The position numbers were made by a program, and so were the translations under genes. Below the pieces are notes generated by a model that was not told the origin of the DNA, did no database searches, and saw only the letters and a list, made by a program, of their open reading frames with translations. Positions 47,312-58,452 of a DNA stretch of 64,000 nt are shown here, piece after piece. Within the stretch, counting starts at the first letter, position 1. Every line of letters starts with the position of its first letter. Origin of the DNA: Blumeriella jaapii (taxonomy: Eukaryota; Ascomycota; Leotiomycetes; Helotiales; Drepanopezizaceae); NCBI GenBank assembly GCA_009599575.1, contig VWND01000083.1:281193-345192 (forward strand), written 5' to 3'.

Positions 47312-47629
47312 TTATGCAGTACAGTAATTCAGGTAAGGTAATTCACATGCGCCAAAAGCATTGATTGGTATTGCCAGTCCTAGGTATCTGATCTCGGCGA
47401 GTGCGAACTGCCAGATACCGAACACGAGACGCGTCTCTTCTGTGCTTCTTAACTCTACTACACGCTTAATTTGATCGGCCAAAGAAGGTAAGGGCGGATT
47501 ATCAGTCGCTGTGTGATTGGCACAGGCTCGGTCGACGATTCTTGTGAGCTTATCTGTTTCGTCATAATTTGGATACCTATGTACTTCTATTGCTGGTAAG
47601 CCTGGGGAAGCTTTCAATGCTTGGAACGT
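47312..47629 (-). pseudogene. Possible gene fragment or orphan exon
   Basis: About 105 codons read openly on the minus strand with coding-like composition: TFQALKASPGLPAIEV, then DETDKLTRIVDRACANHT and EETRLVFGIWQFALAEIR. There is no in-frame ATG near its beginning (the nearest start-like codon is TTG) and no partner exon I can identify. It may be a remnant of a lost gene or one exon of an unmodelled gene. Family not recognised. Confidence 0.3.
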
Positions 47630-47880
47630 ATGTGGCTGACTTGTATATCGTACATACTGTAGTGCGTATTGCGCAGGGGCCGAGTGTCAATATCGGCTTG
47701 CCCGAGGCGGCAAATCCCGTGATCAGCACATGATACTATACATCGCAAGCCGACTCTGGATCACCGTCTATTCTTTCAATCCACAGCTACCGTCTGTGAA
47801 CCGAGGATCTCACCTCCCATGAACACATAGGAGAACAAGCCCTGCAGCAGAAGTGCTTGATAGTGATGATTGTTAAAATC

Positions 47881-47972
47881 GTGAACAGTTTGTCTTTTTA
47901 CAGGTTTCTCTTGTATACGAGAGAACGTGAACGGTTTGTTTTCTTACAGGTCTCTCTTGTGAACGAGAGATC
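47881..47972. repeat. 46-bp tandem duplication with a palindromic core
   Basis: Two copies of a GTGAACAGTTTG..TACAGGTTTCTCTTG..ACGAGAGA unit, 47881-47926 and 47927-47972. Each contains a near-perfect inverted repeat: TTCTCTTGTATACGAGAGAA in copy 1 and TCTCTTGTGAACGAGAGA in copy 2. The second copy differs by a few substitutions. Confidence 0.7.
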
Positions 47973-48200
47973 TCCACGCTCCGCGGGAGGCGATTTGGTG
48001 TCCAACTTTCGTACCGTACCGCTGGGGACGTGAAATGCACTTGTTATCACGATCGATCTACCATCACCACCATCACCGGTCTTTATCCAAGGCCCTCTCG
48101 ACCCAACCTCCTCTCCTCAGCGCGCGGATCTTTCGACCCATGCATGGTTTGCTCACCACAAGAATGCGAGCTTGCTTTCGTGCTAGCTTGTAATCAACTG

Positions 48201-48223
48201 CCAAAAAAAAAAAAAAAAAAAAA
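48201..48223. repeat. Poly-A run
   Basis: An uninterrupted run of more than 20 A on the plus strand, with no coding sequence near it. Its origin is unclear; it could be a retrotransposed tail, but no matching element body is seen upstream. Confidence 0.8.
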
Positions 48224-51200
48224 ACAGGTTGGGATGTACAGTACACATAAACGATTCCTGGGAGTGCTGTATGTACACACTGTACGAAAGCGCACGATGA
48301 ATGTTCGTACGTGCTGCACGGCGCGCTTCGACGCGCTGGCACGTGTGTGTGTCCCGGATTCCGTTCTATGTATGGCTCCCCCCGTACTGTATGTACATCG
48401 ATACAACAACAACAACGGGCTTGGCAATGGGGCGTGGGTGTGTGCCGCGTGCTGCTGGGTTGGAGATCCAGGTTTGTTGTTATAGTGAAATGACGATACC
48501 TATACCTAGGTATGCAAGAATATGGAAACCCTCCTTCGTGTCATGGATAAAACGAGATGGAAATCTAGTACTGTGTGACTGTACATACAGCAGAGGCGTA
48601 GCCCCTGGCTCTGCTGATGCCAATCAGATAGATACTTGGTTGGCGATGCTGCTTGTTGTCTGTCATTGGATGGCACTTTTGTAGAAAGCCTCCCGCAGAG
48701 TAGGTACCTAGGTACCTACCTAGGTAGTAGTAGTAGTAACCTTTGGAACAAGCCAGAGCAGCGCTCAGACCTACTGTACAGTCGAATCGGCACTTTTCCG
48801 AGCGTACACGTAAGAGAAGCCAACTCTTAACACGAAGTAGACCGGGTGCAAAACTCGGGCTCGCACTTGACATCATCTCATCATACGAAGGACATACAGA
48901 TCCAGCATCGGACGGACGGATTGGCGACGGGAGGATCCTCCATCGTTCAGAAACCTCGACTGAAACGATGTACATACCGAACCACGGTGTTTCTGTCTCT
49001 TCGCACGTTCTTCTGATTGGAGATGCGTGGAGACTCAGATCAAGCTGACCGCTGGGCATTTCCGCTGTCGAGAAATGTGTTCTTTCCTAGGTATAGTACA
49101 ACCCATGGTACTGTAACCATGGTCCACGCCAGGAAACTGATTCTCGGTTTACGACATACAGTACTACTGTACTGTGCGTAGAAGTACAGTGATGCTCTCT
49201 CGTTCGCTACCCTACCCTCCCTGTCTGTTGATTCCGGAAGTTCGGAATCTAATGAAAGTCAGAGGCAAATCACATCAGATCTCGTGGGACAGTATACGAT
49301 GTGCATCGTAAATCCAATATCATAAGCTCCAAAAGACCGTTACTTTGACAGGGAAGAAGAGTACATACATAGGAGGGGCAAAGTATATCCCCAACCCCTT
49401 ATTGTAGAAGTACATACTGTGTACTGTGTACACACATACTGTACGGTACAAAGTATGTAGCAAAATCAGCGGTAGAGTTACTGTTCGCTGTACATACAAG
49501 CTGGGCTCATAAGACGGACGGTCGTACTTCTGTGCGATTGAAGAAACACTGCATGTGATTCTGTGGCCAAACTGGAACTTAGAGTATGCTTACCAGTGCA
49601 CTGTACTGTAGCTTTCGATGTGTGCCTTGAGGTTGACAGGGACCTATGTACTGTAATGGCAACGGACCAATCAGTGAGTGACCTACTGTAGGTCAAGGAT
49701 TGCTCCCCAGTGTACCAAAATAGAAGTACGAACGCGTTACGGTACACACAGCACTGTGCTTGAAAAGTACACATACAGGACAGTTGAATACGAATAGTAC
49801 GTCACCGACTTTGCTAGTCTGGTGTGACAAAGAAGATGCCCAGCAAGAATCATCACAGTACAACATCACCTTTCCGCGCAGGAACCCCTTACTGTGTACT
49901 CTCCGCGAATTGGGAACGCAATTTACCGTTCGTCGACCGGCCGTAGAATTTACTGATCGACATGATGGAAGAGGCATAAGCGAGAGAGGATGTTCCGTAG
50001 CTCAGCCCGGAAGTGAAGCGTCAGATCTGGGGGGACCAAAATAGCTCTATCTGCTCCCACAGACATGTACTGCATGTATGTATGTATGTGCTGTACAAGT
50101 CAAGGGCCGTCCGTACCCACCTCTCGAAACCCCCTTCCATGACGGGGACGCGATTCCCCGGACAACAACGAGATCCAACACGAGGGAGCTGAGCGTACCG
50201 TACAGTGAAAGAAGCAAAAGTGATCAATCAGCACGGGAGATGTGTTCGGAGGGGTTCGCGGTGGGTCTTGAATCTGCATTCGACCAGACCAAGACAGCTG
50301 GTTTGTGGTTCCGCGGCGTGTCGGTGGGTCGGGGGCGGCGTTTCAAGGCGCGGCCGTGGAGAGCCCGTGGTACTCCAGATGGGATACGAGGACATTGACG
50401 ACCGTCGACCAGGCCGGATGGTTCTCAATGCCTCGCGTTCAAGCCGGCTCGTGTCTTTGCACCGTGGGTGTCGACCCACCTCTCTTCTTAAGCTGACTTA
50501 CCACCGCGGTCCTCGCAGGGCGCACACGGGGGGCGATCAGGTCATGGAGCCCGTCTTACAGTATAACGCGCGCACTCAATCATAACGTGAGGCGTGGGTG
50601 GCGCATCGGTTTCGGATGGCTCGTCGAGACGTGTTCCACAGATGATGGGGCGCCCTTCTTTGCGTTGTCGCCCATCTCCCCAAGATCTTTGCGTCGGTCG
50701 AGCAGCGGGAAATTTGAGAGTTCGAGGATAAGAACAATAGCTCCACTCTCGCAAAGCATGGCAAAGCATCAGGCGATAGACGTCGTCACAGGCGTAATAA
50801 CGACACCCCGGGGGTGGAGAGAACACCGCCAGAATTAAGGTTTGCAATGCCTTCTCCAGACATCGGAGGGTGTCTTTATGACGCCCTGGACGAGGTCCAC
50901 AGCCTGATGTACGTCGTATACGGAGATGTAATAAGGTAATAAGGGCAACGAAGATTGCACGTCGGCATTGACACTGGGGTTCTCTCTGAGGCGAAAGTCG
51001 TTGCGGGGACATCGAAGCCACGATGGACATCAGCAGTCTCGGGTGTATGGTATTGTACAGTATTGTATTGTACTGTAGCACAATGCTCTGCAGATGTGAG
51101 AAATCGGGCTGACACTTGGGCATGGGTGGTTTATTCTATGGTCGTGAACCTCGCCTGCCCCTTGGCATTGACTCGTTGATGCTTGACACAGTTTCTCTTC

Positions 51201-51555
51201 GCCTGACGCAACGACTCACCTCCAAACACCGGTGTCTAGGTACTGTACAGTACTGTCATCCGCTGGACTGGGTGTAGAGAGACTCACTGTACGACCCTGT
51301 GGTGATTCCTCATCTGCCCCGTGATTATCATCGGATAATAAAATGTCGAATCCCGTGACAAGCGCTAGATATTCTGTGCTGACTAGCGCGTACAATCAAG
51401 ACACGATGTAATTTTGTCAGTCACCCGAAAAGCACGCAAGGGGAAGGGAAACGTGGGGCGGACGTCGAGCTGATGATCCACCATCAGGGTATCTGTCGTC
51501 CAAGACAAGATCGAGGGAGATGTGTCGATTGGATAGCGAGGTTCCGAGAAACTCA

Positions 51556-51627
51556 GGTCTACAAGTAAACAAGTAAACAAGTAAACAAGTAAACAAGTAA
51601 ACAAGCAAACAAGCAAACAAGCAAAAC
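51556..51627. repeat. (AAGTAAAC)n / (AAGCAAAC)n minisatellite
   Basis: About eight 8-base units. The first five carry AAGTAAAC and the last three AAGCAAAC, a clean switch between variants. Confidence 0.88.
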
Positions 51628-52284
51628 ACCGAACCAGATCCCGTGCTTGTCTCGGGATCGCAAAGCGTCTCTGCCTCGAAGGGGGTGGAGAGAAAAATGG
51701 GTTGAGAGAGTTCGCTAGCACGAGCCAATTCGAGAGCCACAGACTCCGTCTGATCAATATCTACAGAGTCGATAGTACTGTAATATCGGACATGTTCGAG
51801 CCCACACGAAATGTGTCTGGATCCCACGCAAAGCGACGAAGGCTGCCCAGCCCAAACTCCACACCAGACCGGCAAGTGACTTGACGACTGATGGCACATG
51901 TGAGAAGGACGTGCCAAGTCAAGCACGCTTGTTCCGAGAGATCTCTTCTTGTCCCGGTTCCACCAGGTACAGTACATACGGGCAGATCGCGATCGTTCAC
52001 CGGGAACGACGGGGCCGTCGGTGGTGGTCTCAGGCTCGAATGAGATGGGCTGTGCTGTCGGTGAGTGGTGGATTGGAGATGTTCGCTTCTATGTACAGAT
52101 CAAGAAGATCTTTCATCACCGAGAGCCCTCCCCCAGGCCTGATCGCGTCAGACAAGTCGGGGTGTGGCTGGCTACTACGGAGTCAGGGCCTCGAGGAAGG
52201 GGAACTTCCCATGTACAATACAATACCTCCCGTGCTCCATGGCAAGCTACCTACCTAGGTAAGATGCTGAGAATGATTTTGTTC

Positions 52285-52455
52285 CACGTCTGGAGGGGCC
52301 CATGGAACTGGCCGCTCGAGCCTTCCGGCGGGCACTGGAGACGTGCTCAGCTGGGGATTTGTACATGCGAGAGACCGTCGAGGAAGATTTCTCTTGAAGA
52401 AATGTGTAGCCAGCCAGAAAAGTCTGTCGTTTGAGCTCTTTCTCCACACGCGAAA
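52285..52455. repeat. Dispersed repeat, GC-richer copy
   Basis: Homologous in order and spacing to 25790-25965: CACGTCTGGAGG, GGGCACTGGAGACGTGCT, AGCTGGGGATTT, AGACCGTCGAG, TTTGAGCTCTTTCTCCAC. This copy is less AT-shifted. One frame reads LAARAFRRALETC, which is interrupted by a stop in the other copy, so the element may once have been coding. Class unknown. Confidence 0.6.
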
Positions 52456-55400
52456 GGGGTTTCCATGACTTTGGTGCACCGACAAGCGCTATTCGCAGTA
52501 AAACAAGCACTATCGTACATAATCCCACGGATTCGGATACCGTTGAAAACGTCCTCGACAAATGCGGTCTTTACTGCGACGAGCACTTCTCGTCGACTAA
52601 CCGGCTGTGGCGTTCGCACAGATTGCAAAGCTTCGAAACACCGTTCCACGAACGTCTTTTTAAATCCACAACAATCGCTTCGTTTCTTGCGAGATCGCGA
52701 ACCGCGCTTCTCTTGTGATACGTCACGTGCTCCCATCCGTCCCAAGCCGCCAGAGCCACGCGTTTCCTTCTTCGTCACATCTGCCAGCCCCCTGGGTCCA
52801 GTCCGGATGGGAAGGTTATAGCGATCAGAGGGGAAAAGTCTCCGCGACGGGCTTACACGCTGTCGTAAGCGCAATCGAGCGAAACACGATGGCAAGCCAG
52901 CAAAGAACGCGGCGTGGGCGTCGAAGACACCCTTGCCTTGCCTCAGCTTAACGAGCGGGCGTTTCTGACGGGCTTGATAGATGATGGGTGGGAACACTGA
53001 GGGCAAGCTATTCCACGCCGGAGACATACACCTGTACAGTAGGTAGCATTCGGTCCGAGTACGCAAAGCCGTTCTAGACTAACTTGGTGCGTATCAGCAG
53101 AGCGCGCAGCGATTCTGTTCTGTAGCACCGGCTCGGCGCAAGGGGAGATGCTGTCCGAGACAAAAAGCCGTCGGGGAGAACACAGGTCTCGGCTAGGATT
53201 TCAGACCACTGCCCCTTTGATGATGTGCAGATACAGTACAGCACAGTATATCACTGTATAGCACTGTACTGTACTATACTGTACCTCGCAGATCACGTAC
53301 CCGGATAGTTCGCGGAAATGTTCTTGGTGTTATACATACAGTACATGCAGCATCACTACTGTATAGAGCCGACTGCCCCCCAATGGCCGATAGGGAACGA
53401 ACCAATCGAGGCTTCATTCAGCACAGTAGACTAAGAGGTGGAGTGCAAAAGCACGCCGACGAGAACCCAATTCTTCAAGCGCTTCTCGTGAACCGGTCGC
53501 GGGCTAGCCGGAAGCGAATCGCGCAGAAGATAGACTATTGCTCCGCGATGGAGAAGATGCATCGAGCTTGGACTTGGAGAGGAAACGGGTTGTACGGTAC
53601 ACATCCTGTAGATGTGCATGCTTGGCTCTCCCAAAGAAGAGGGAGACGGAGCTGGATGGATGGAGTCAGGCCCGGAGCCACGACGGCGACGCATGAACCA
53701 CGGACGAAGACCCAGAGGCATGCCGGAGAGCCAAATTCGGATGGCGAGCCGAGGAAGCAGTTCAGCGTTTGGTGGGTTTTGTTTAAGTATAAAAAAATCT
53801 TGTCGTAGAGATACACAGTGCCAGGAGACCAGAAGCATGCGATTCTCGCATGACAGGCCCGCGTTGGCTATGGGAAATTGGGAAAGTCTTGACCGTTCCA
53901 GAGTGGATTTTGATCGAGCCTCTTGCATGCTTATCACATGGATACAAGCAATGCTTTCTGCAGTCATGTACTGTGCTGTGCTGTGCTGTGCTGTACAGTA
54001 CTTCGGCGCATGCTCGTCGTCGGTGCACTGTGTATGATGGATGATACGGCATGGGCGGCCACGGACTGCGTGACGCAAGTCCGTATCTCGAGCGAGCACG
54101 ATGTGATTGATGATAATCGAATCCTTCGCGCACGGTGTACTGCACTGTATGTGTACAATAAATATATGGAATGACATCCCGCCGCCGTGCTTTCTTATGC
54201 TTAAACTGCACTGACATCAAGGCACACAAGACTTCGTCGACCCGCCGTCCTGTCAGTGTCAAGTTTCACCTGCTATCGTGCGCACGTTTCTCCATCGTGT
54301 GGCCACTCCCTGCCCACCTGCCCAAACGCTGTTGGTCGTGAGCACACACAGCATGTACTCATGTATGTACTGGCTCGACACATTCTGCATTCCAGCACTG
54401 GGCGCGAGTCTGGTTCACGCTGGAGGTTTCGGTCGCCAGGGGAAGTCCACCAGGATCCCTTCATCCCATGATAAACAGCAGCATTGCCAAGTTCCTGATC
54501 GGCACCAGTAAAGCCAGGGTGGACGCACTGACGACACCGTACTGTATGTACATCATAGAATTGTTCAGAGTAAATTTCTTCCATCCGACGAAGTGCTCGG
54601 TACATGTGTGTACTGTACTGTACATACCTACAGGACCTAGCCTCTCCACCGGTGGCTGGTTGCCAACCACCACGCCGGCGTGGATGCGGTTTGGCATCGT
54701 GGCCGACGAGCCCGTACGTGGCGCGGTGTACGTCAATGACTCAACGATGCCGAAGCATAGTACTGTACATACACAGTAGTCCTGTAGTGTACAGTACATA
54801 CATGAGCTATATTCTGCCGAGCTCAGCGACAGTACCGACCCGCTGTTATCATCTCGCCAGGGGGGAACACTGTGCGGGACATGCTATTCGTCTGCTGCGG
54901 CTCTCATCCGAAGCCGAACATGCTGGACCTGCATGTATATGATCCCGCAGGAGGCCACGCGCATCGAAGGGGGCCGATGGTCAGGACACCACCTGCAATT
55001 GCAATCCGCACATAGGACGGTGCGGTACGGTGCTGTACGGTGCTGTAGGAAGAAGCGGAAGAGCGTACGTACCTGCGTGCAACACTGTTCCAGCCATGTG
55101 TCTGGTCCGAGATCTGGTGTAGTCCGTCGTCTGTCTGGTCTACACTAGCGCTCGCTGCCGTTGGCGTGAGTTGCCCTTCTAAGACTCGTCTTACCCATCG
55201 CGGTCAGCAACGAACCAGCCAGCCGAGGGAGGAAATAATGCTCTCGATGGGGCTGACTGTCGTTCCAGATGGCCGATGTGATAAGACGGTGCCATGATCC
55301 AGAGCCTATCAGAGGGTTGGTGATGTAGTACAGGACCCCCAAAAAACGAGGCCCTGGGCCAGGATCGCGAGGCGAGCGCGGAGCAGGGGAAGCGAGTTAG

Positions 55401-55710
55401 GCGAGTCTTCTTGTCAACATCGGCCAGGGCGTCGGCCCACTGGCCAGCTCCCGGCGTTCTCCCCCACATTAGGTTTTCGTGGCATACTGGGAGACCGGGG
55501 CGGATACGGCTGTCCGCGGTTTCCTTTAATTTTGATTAGGTTGCTTCTAACTTCTCGACGCCGGCTTTGGTGGAGCGGCGCAAATTCTCTCATAAGAGCT
55601 TGGGGCCCCAGGGAGGTTTCCGCGCTCCTCAGGTTCACCTCCCACCAACAGCAGCAGCAGTCACTCGTTTCTCTGCTCTCCGCGGCTCTCCCCCATCCAC
55701 CTATACTATA

Positions 55711-56539
55711 ATGTATATTTCACTCGTTACCTTCGCTCTCCTCAGCGCCAGCGCGGTCGCTAGTCCCCTCGTTAAATCCCCCGACGTCTTGCTCGGCCGG
55801 GCCCCGACATACGACACCAATCCCGCCCCCGTGTGCAAAGTCCGGACGTTTTATGGCCCGTACACCCTGAAGGTCGAGATCGAGGGCTTCTCCCGCTCCG
55901 ACAGCTACTACGCCGAGAAGCTAGATGACGGATCTTTCCTGGTCACCGCCCACGGCGACCAGTGCCTGCCCCTCGGCATCCAGGTCGATATCAACGTGAC
56001 CGTGGACTTGGAAGTCGGTCAGATCGAGCCCCAGCCCGAGGTGCCCGAGTACGTGGCCACACAGATCATCACAGAGTCGTGGGGAACAAAGACCCACGCA
56101 TTTACGATCGGGGGTAGCCAGGGCCCTACTACGTAAGTCGACCTCTTTCCTTCCCCGTCCTGAAGAGCGGTGCCACGGCTCCCGTGCCCCACGGTGAATG
56201 TCCACGTTTGGGATATCGATCAGGATACGTGCATGTGGAGATGGTTCCGACCCTCCCCGTCAAGCTTTACGGGCTGGCTACTGGCTCGCGAGACAGCTAT
56301 CTTGGGATCGTCGTGTTGTCCCAGCACACCTCTCTACAGGCGATCGCACTACGCAGCGTCACGCCTTCTCTTCAGGAGGTGATTCGGTCTCCCAAGACAG
56401 GACACTGACGTCGTGTAGATATTGTGCGACGAAGACCATTGGCCCAGGCTCGCCTGAATTCCCGGGGGGCATCCCCAACCTGCCCAAGCCCGTCTACGGT
56501 GGATGGCCCAAGGTTCCCGCGCCCACCAATGGGTACTAG
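55711..56539 (+). CDS. Secreted protein of unknown function
   Basis: An ATG at 55711 opens a signal peptide (MYISLVTFALLSASAVASP) and a mature protein with two Cys in the first exon (CKVRTFYGPYTL and GDQCLPLG). I do not recognise the family. My model has three exons: 55711-56132, 56168-56378 and 56435-56539, giving 245 aa and ending in a Gly/Pro-rich tail (GGIPNLPKPVYGGWPKVPAP). The first intron would be only 35 nt despite a perfect GTAAGT donor, below the usual fungal minimum. An alternative (56114-56223, 110 nt) has a weak GTAGCC donor. The second intron uses acceptor ACGAAG. Two stretches look alike: YTLKVEIEGFSRSDSYYAE and LPVKLYGLATGSRDSYLGI, perhaps a repeated beta-sandwich motif. Confidence 0.6.
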
Positions 56540-57888
56540 AGGATGGAGGATGGTTTGGTTCCGACGTGGAAGTGGTATAAAAAGCACTAGACTGGATGTT
56601 CGTGTCACACTTTGTAATTCCCTTCTTCATACCCACCAGGTCGCTTGGTTGGATACGTCAGTTATGAGGAACGGGGTGGGCTCTTGGAACTTGTGATGGT
56701 GTCCGCTGAAGCTTGGTGGCTCGGTCCAATTTTTTTTTTTATAATCAGCTTCCCGCTAGAGAGCGCGGCGTAACGGAGGATATCTACGCGATATAGACTC
56801 TGATTCTTGGCATATATTTTAATTTTCATTTCTCAGCCCAACGTTCTCGTGCTTTCTCATGGCCACAGCTTTTGTCACGTTGTGCTGTGAATTCTGACAG
56901 GTTGGTGTCTTGGCTGATCATGCGTGATGTGTGTACAGTACAGTACGTTGCAAAACGTCGTGGCGACCCTTTCCTGGCAGCCAAGGCAGAACTAGAGAAA
57001 ACGGACTACCGAACGTAAACTAGGGTACCTACCTAGGGTAGGGTAGGGTCAGATTCGCTCGATTGGGAACTGAAAGTATAGCCGCTTTACAAACGATCAA
57101 AAGCTCGATTTTTCTACATAGAATAAATACACTACAATATATCACAATACAGGACATTAACACAATCAATACAAATTAACATTCAGAAGAGAGGGTTCAA
57201 AAAGGTGTCGAAATGCGCCCAGAGCCCTTAATTCCCCAAAACGAGCAAGTTCCCCGCTTGGCTGCGCTGGCTACCTTGGCAGCAAGGAGGGTCTCGACGA
57301 TTTTTTGCAACGTACTGTACTAATAGTGGGCTGTGCGGATCATGTCCCAGTTAGTCAAAGTCACATGATCTGATATCCCGTGATGAAATGGCCTGTGCGA
57401 TCCCCATCACATACCTATCCTCAACTGCATACTGGGTACCAGAACACACACCGATATCACACAACGAATCGAGACCAGTCTCTACTGTATCACCAACCTG
57501 TGAAACCAACAGCTTCCCAGCTTCTCGGCTCTCGGCTCTTGGAACTTGGAACTGGGCCCAACAGAAGCCAATGCTTGCGCAGAAATGAATCTCCATGGCC
57601 CGATAGAACTGCCGGATGTCGGCTTCTGCAGCTTTCTAGGCTTTCTACTGTATGTACCGTCCTGTACTGTACCGTCCTGTACTGTACTGTACTGTAGCTT
57701 CCCTTCCGCGTTCACAGCCGCGGGTTCGTGTCTGTCCACGTGACAGCGCGGTGGATTAGGTGTGTCTTTGACGATGGGCGTCGTCGCTTGAGGTGTTGGC
57801 CCGTTTAAGCGAGCATTTTAATGCCACTCCTTCAAGTCTGCGCCTTGTGCGATGTTCGTGGCTTGCTAGATTTCATGTAGAATCACAC
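56540..57888. other. Intergenic region
   Basis: No gene seen. It contains a T run at 56731-56740, a GTACAGTACAGTAC cluster near 56935-56947, GGTACCTACCTAGGG near 57026-57040, and CTGTACTGTACTGTAC near 57650-57692. Confidence 0.5.
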
Positions 57889-58452
57889 ATGAGAGGCTTT
57901 GATGCCAAGATGAGTATGGCCAGCCCTACCAGCGACAATCATTCGGGGCCTTTTCTGCGCCTTACGCGATGCGATGTTGATTTGGACTGGCGGCCCTTTG
58001 GGGGTTATCCATCACCAAGCCAAATCCCAGATCCAAAGGCCAACCATCCAATACTCAATCCATACAATGGGTTCCGAGGATGGGAAAAAGACCGAGCTGG
58101 CAAGCCCAGGGTTAGGACTGGGTGCATGACTTGCAAGTGTGTAGCGGTTACTTCTCCTACGAGCTAGAGAGAGAGCCATGTTCACCGTCTCATCTACTTC
58201 GGACTGTTGCTCTTCGGACCGACGACTTAGAGATGACAGTTAACATGCCTGTAGAGGAAACGCTTCGCATTCCTGCCGTACGGGAAGGCGCTCCAAGGGA
58301 TTCGTGAGCTCGCATCCTCGAGAGAACCGCGTCGAACGAAGCTGCTGCTTCATGCTCCGGTCTTCGTCTTCGTCTTCGAGAGGATGCAGGGCCATGGCCA
58401 GACGGCCATCACGCAGTTGAAGAGCGTGTTCAGTGCTCTTGTTACTTACTGA
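57889..58452 (+). pseudogene. Truncated Zn(II)2Cys6 regulator
   Basis: The first part (57889-58136) ends in KPRVRTGCMTCK, the standard first half of a fungal zinc cluster, where such genes usually have their first intron. The rest of the cluster (the KRR.KCDE..C..C segment) is absent. A further open stretch, about 58253-58452, reads YGKALQGIRELASS, then FERMQGHGQTAITQLKSVF and a stop. That matches the helical middle region found some 150-250 residues later in this type of regulator. Only about 115 bases separate the two parts, so an internal deletion has removed most of the DNA-binding and linker region. The C-terminal half is also gone. I read it as a decayed copy of a family found widely in Pezizomycotina. 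Confidence 0.6.

Larger units (their letters stand above)
45525..55710. other. Long gene-poor, repeat-rich region
   Basis: Ten kilobases without a gene I can support. Open frames are numerous, but none has a domain or consistent codon use. The region is full of TGTACAGTA/TACTGTAC palindromes (for example 48236-48246, 49160-49175, 49412-49455, 51240-51256, 53231-53284, 53982-54000, 54603-54625, 54760-54800), GGTACCTAGGTACC motifs (48700-48738, 52248-52262) and simple repeats. A fragment that looks coding lies at 47312-47630, and a dispersed repeat at 52285-52455. Confidence 0.5.

Noticed and set aside
51556..51627. Regularly spaced 8-base units considered as a CRISPR-like array
   Set aside because: Units are contiguous without spacers; this is a simple minisatellite in a eukaryotic genome.
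52347..53066. 239-codon minus-strand frame over the dispersed repeat
   Set aside because: Composition is chance-like (Arg/Ser/Cys-rich). The part overlapping the repeat is stopped in the other copy, and no domain is visible.
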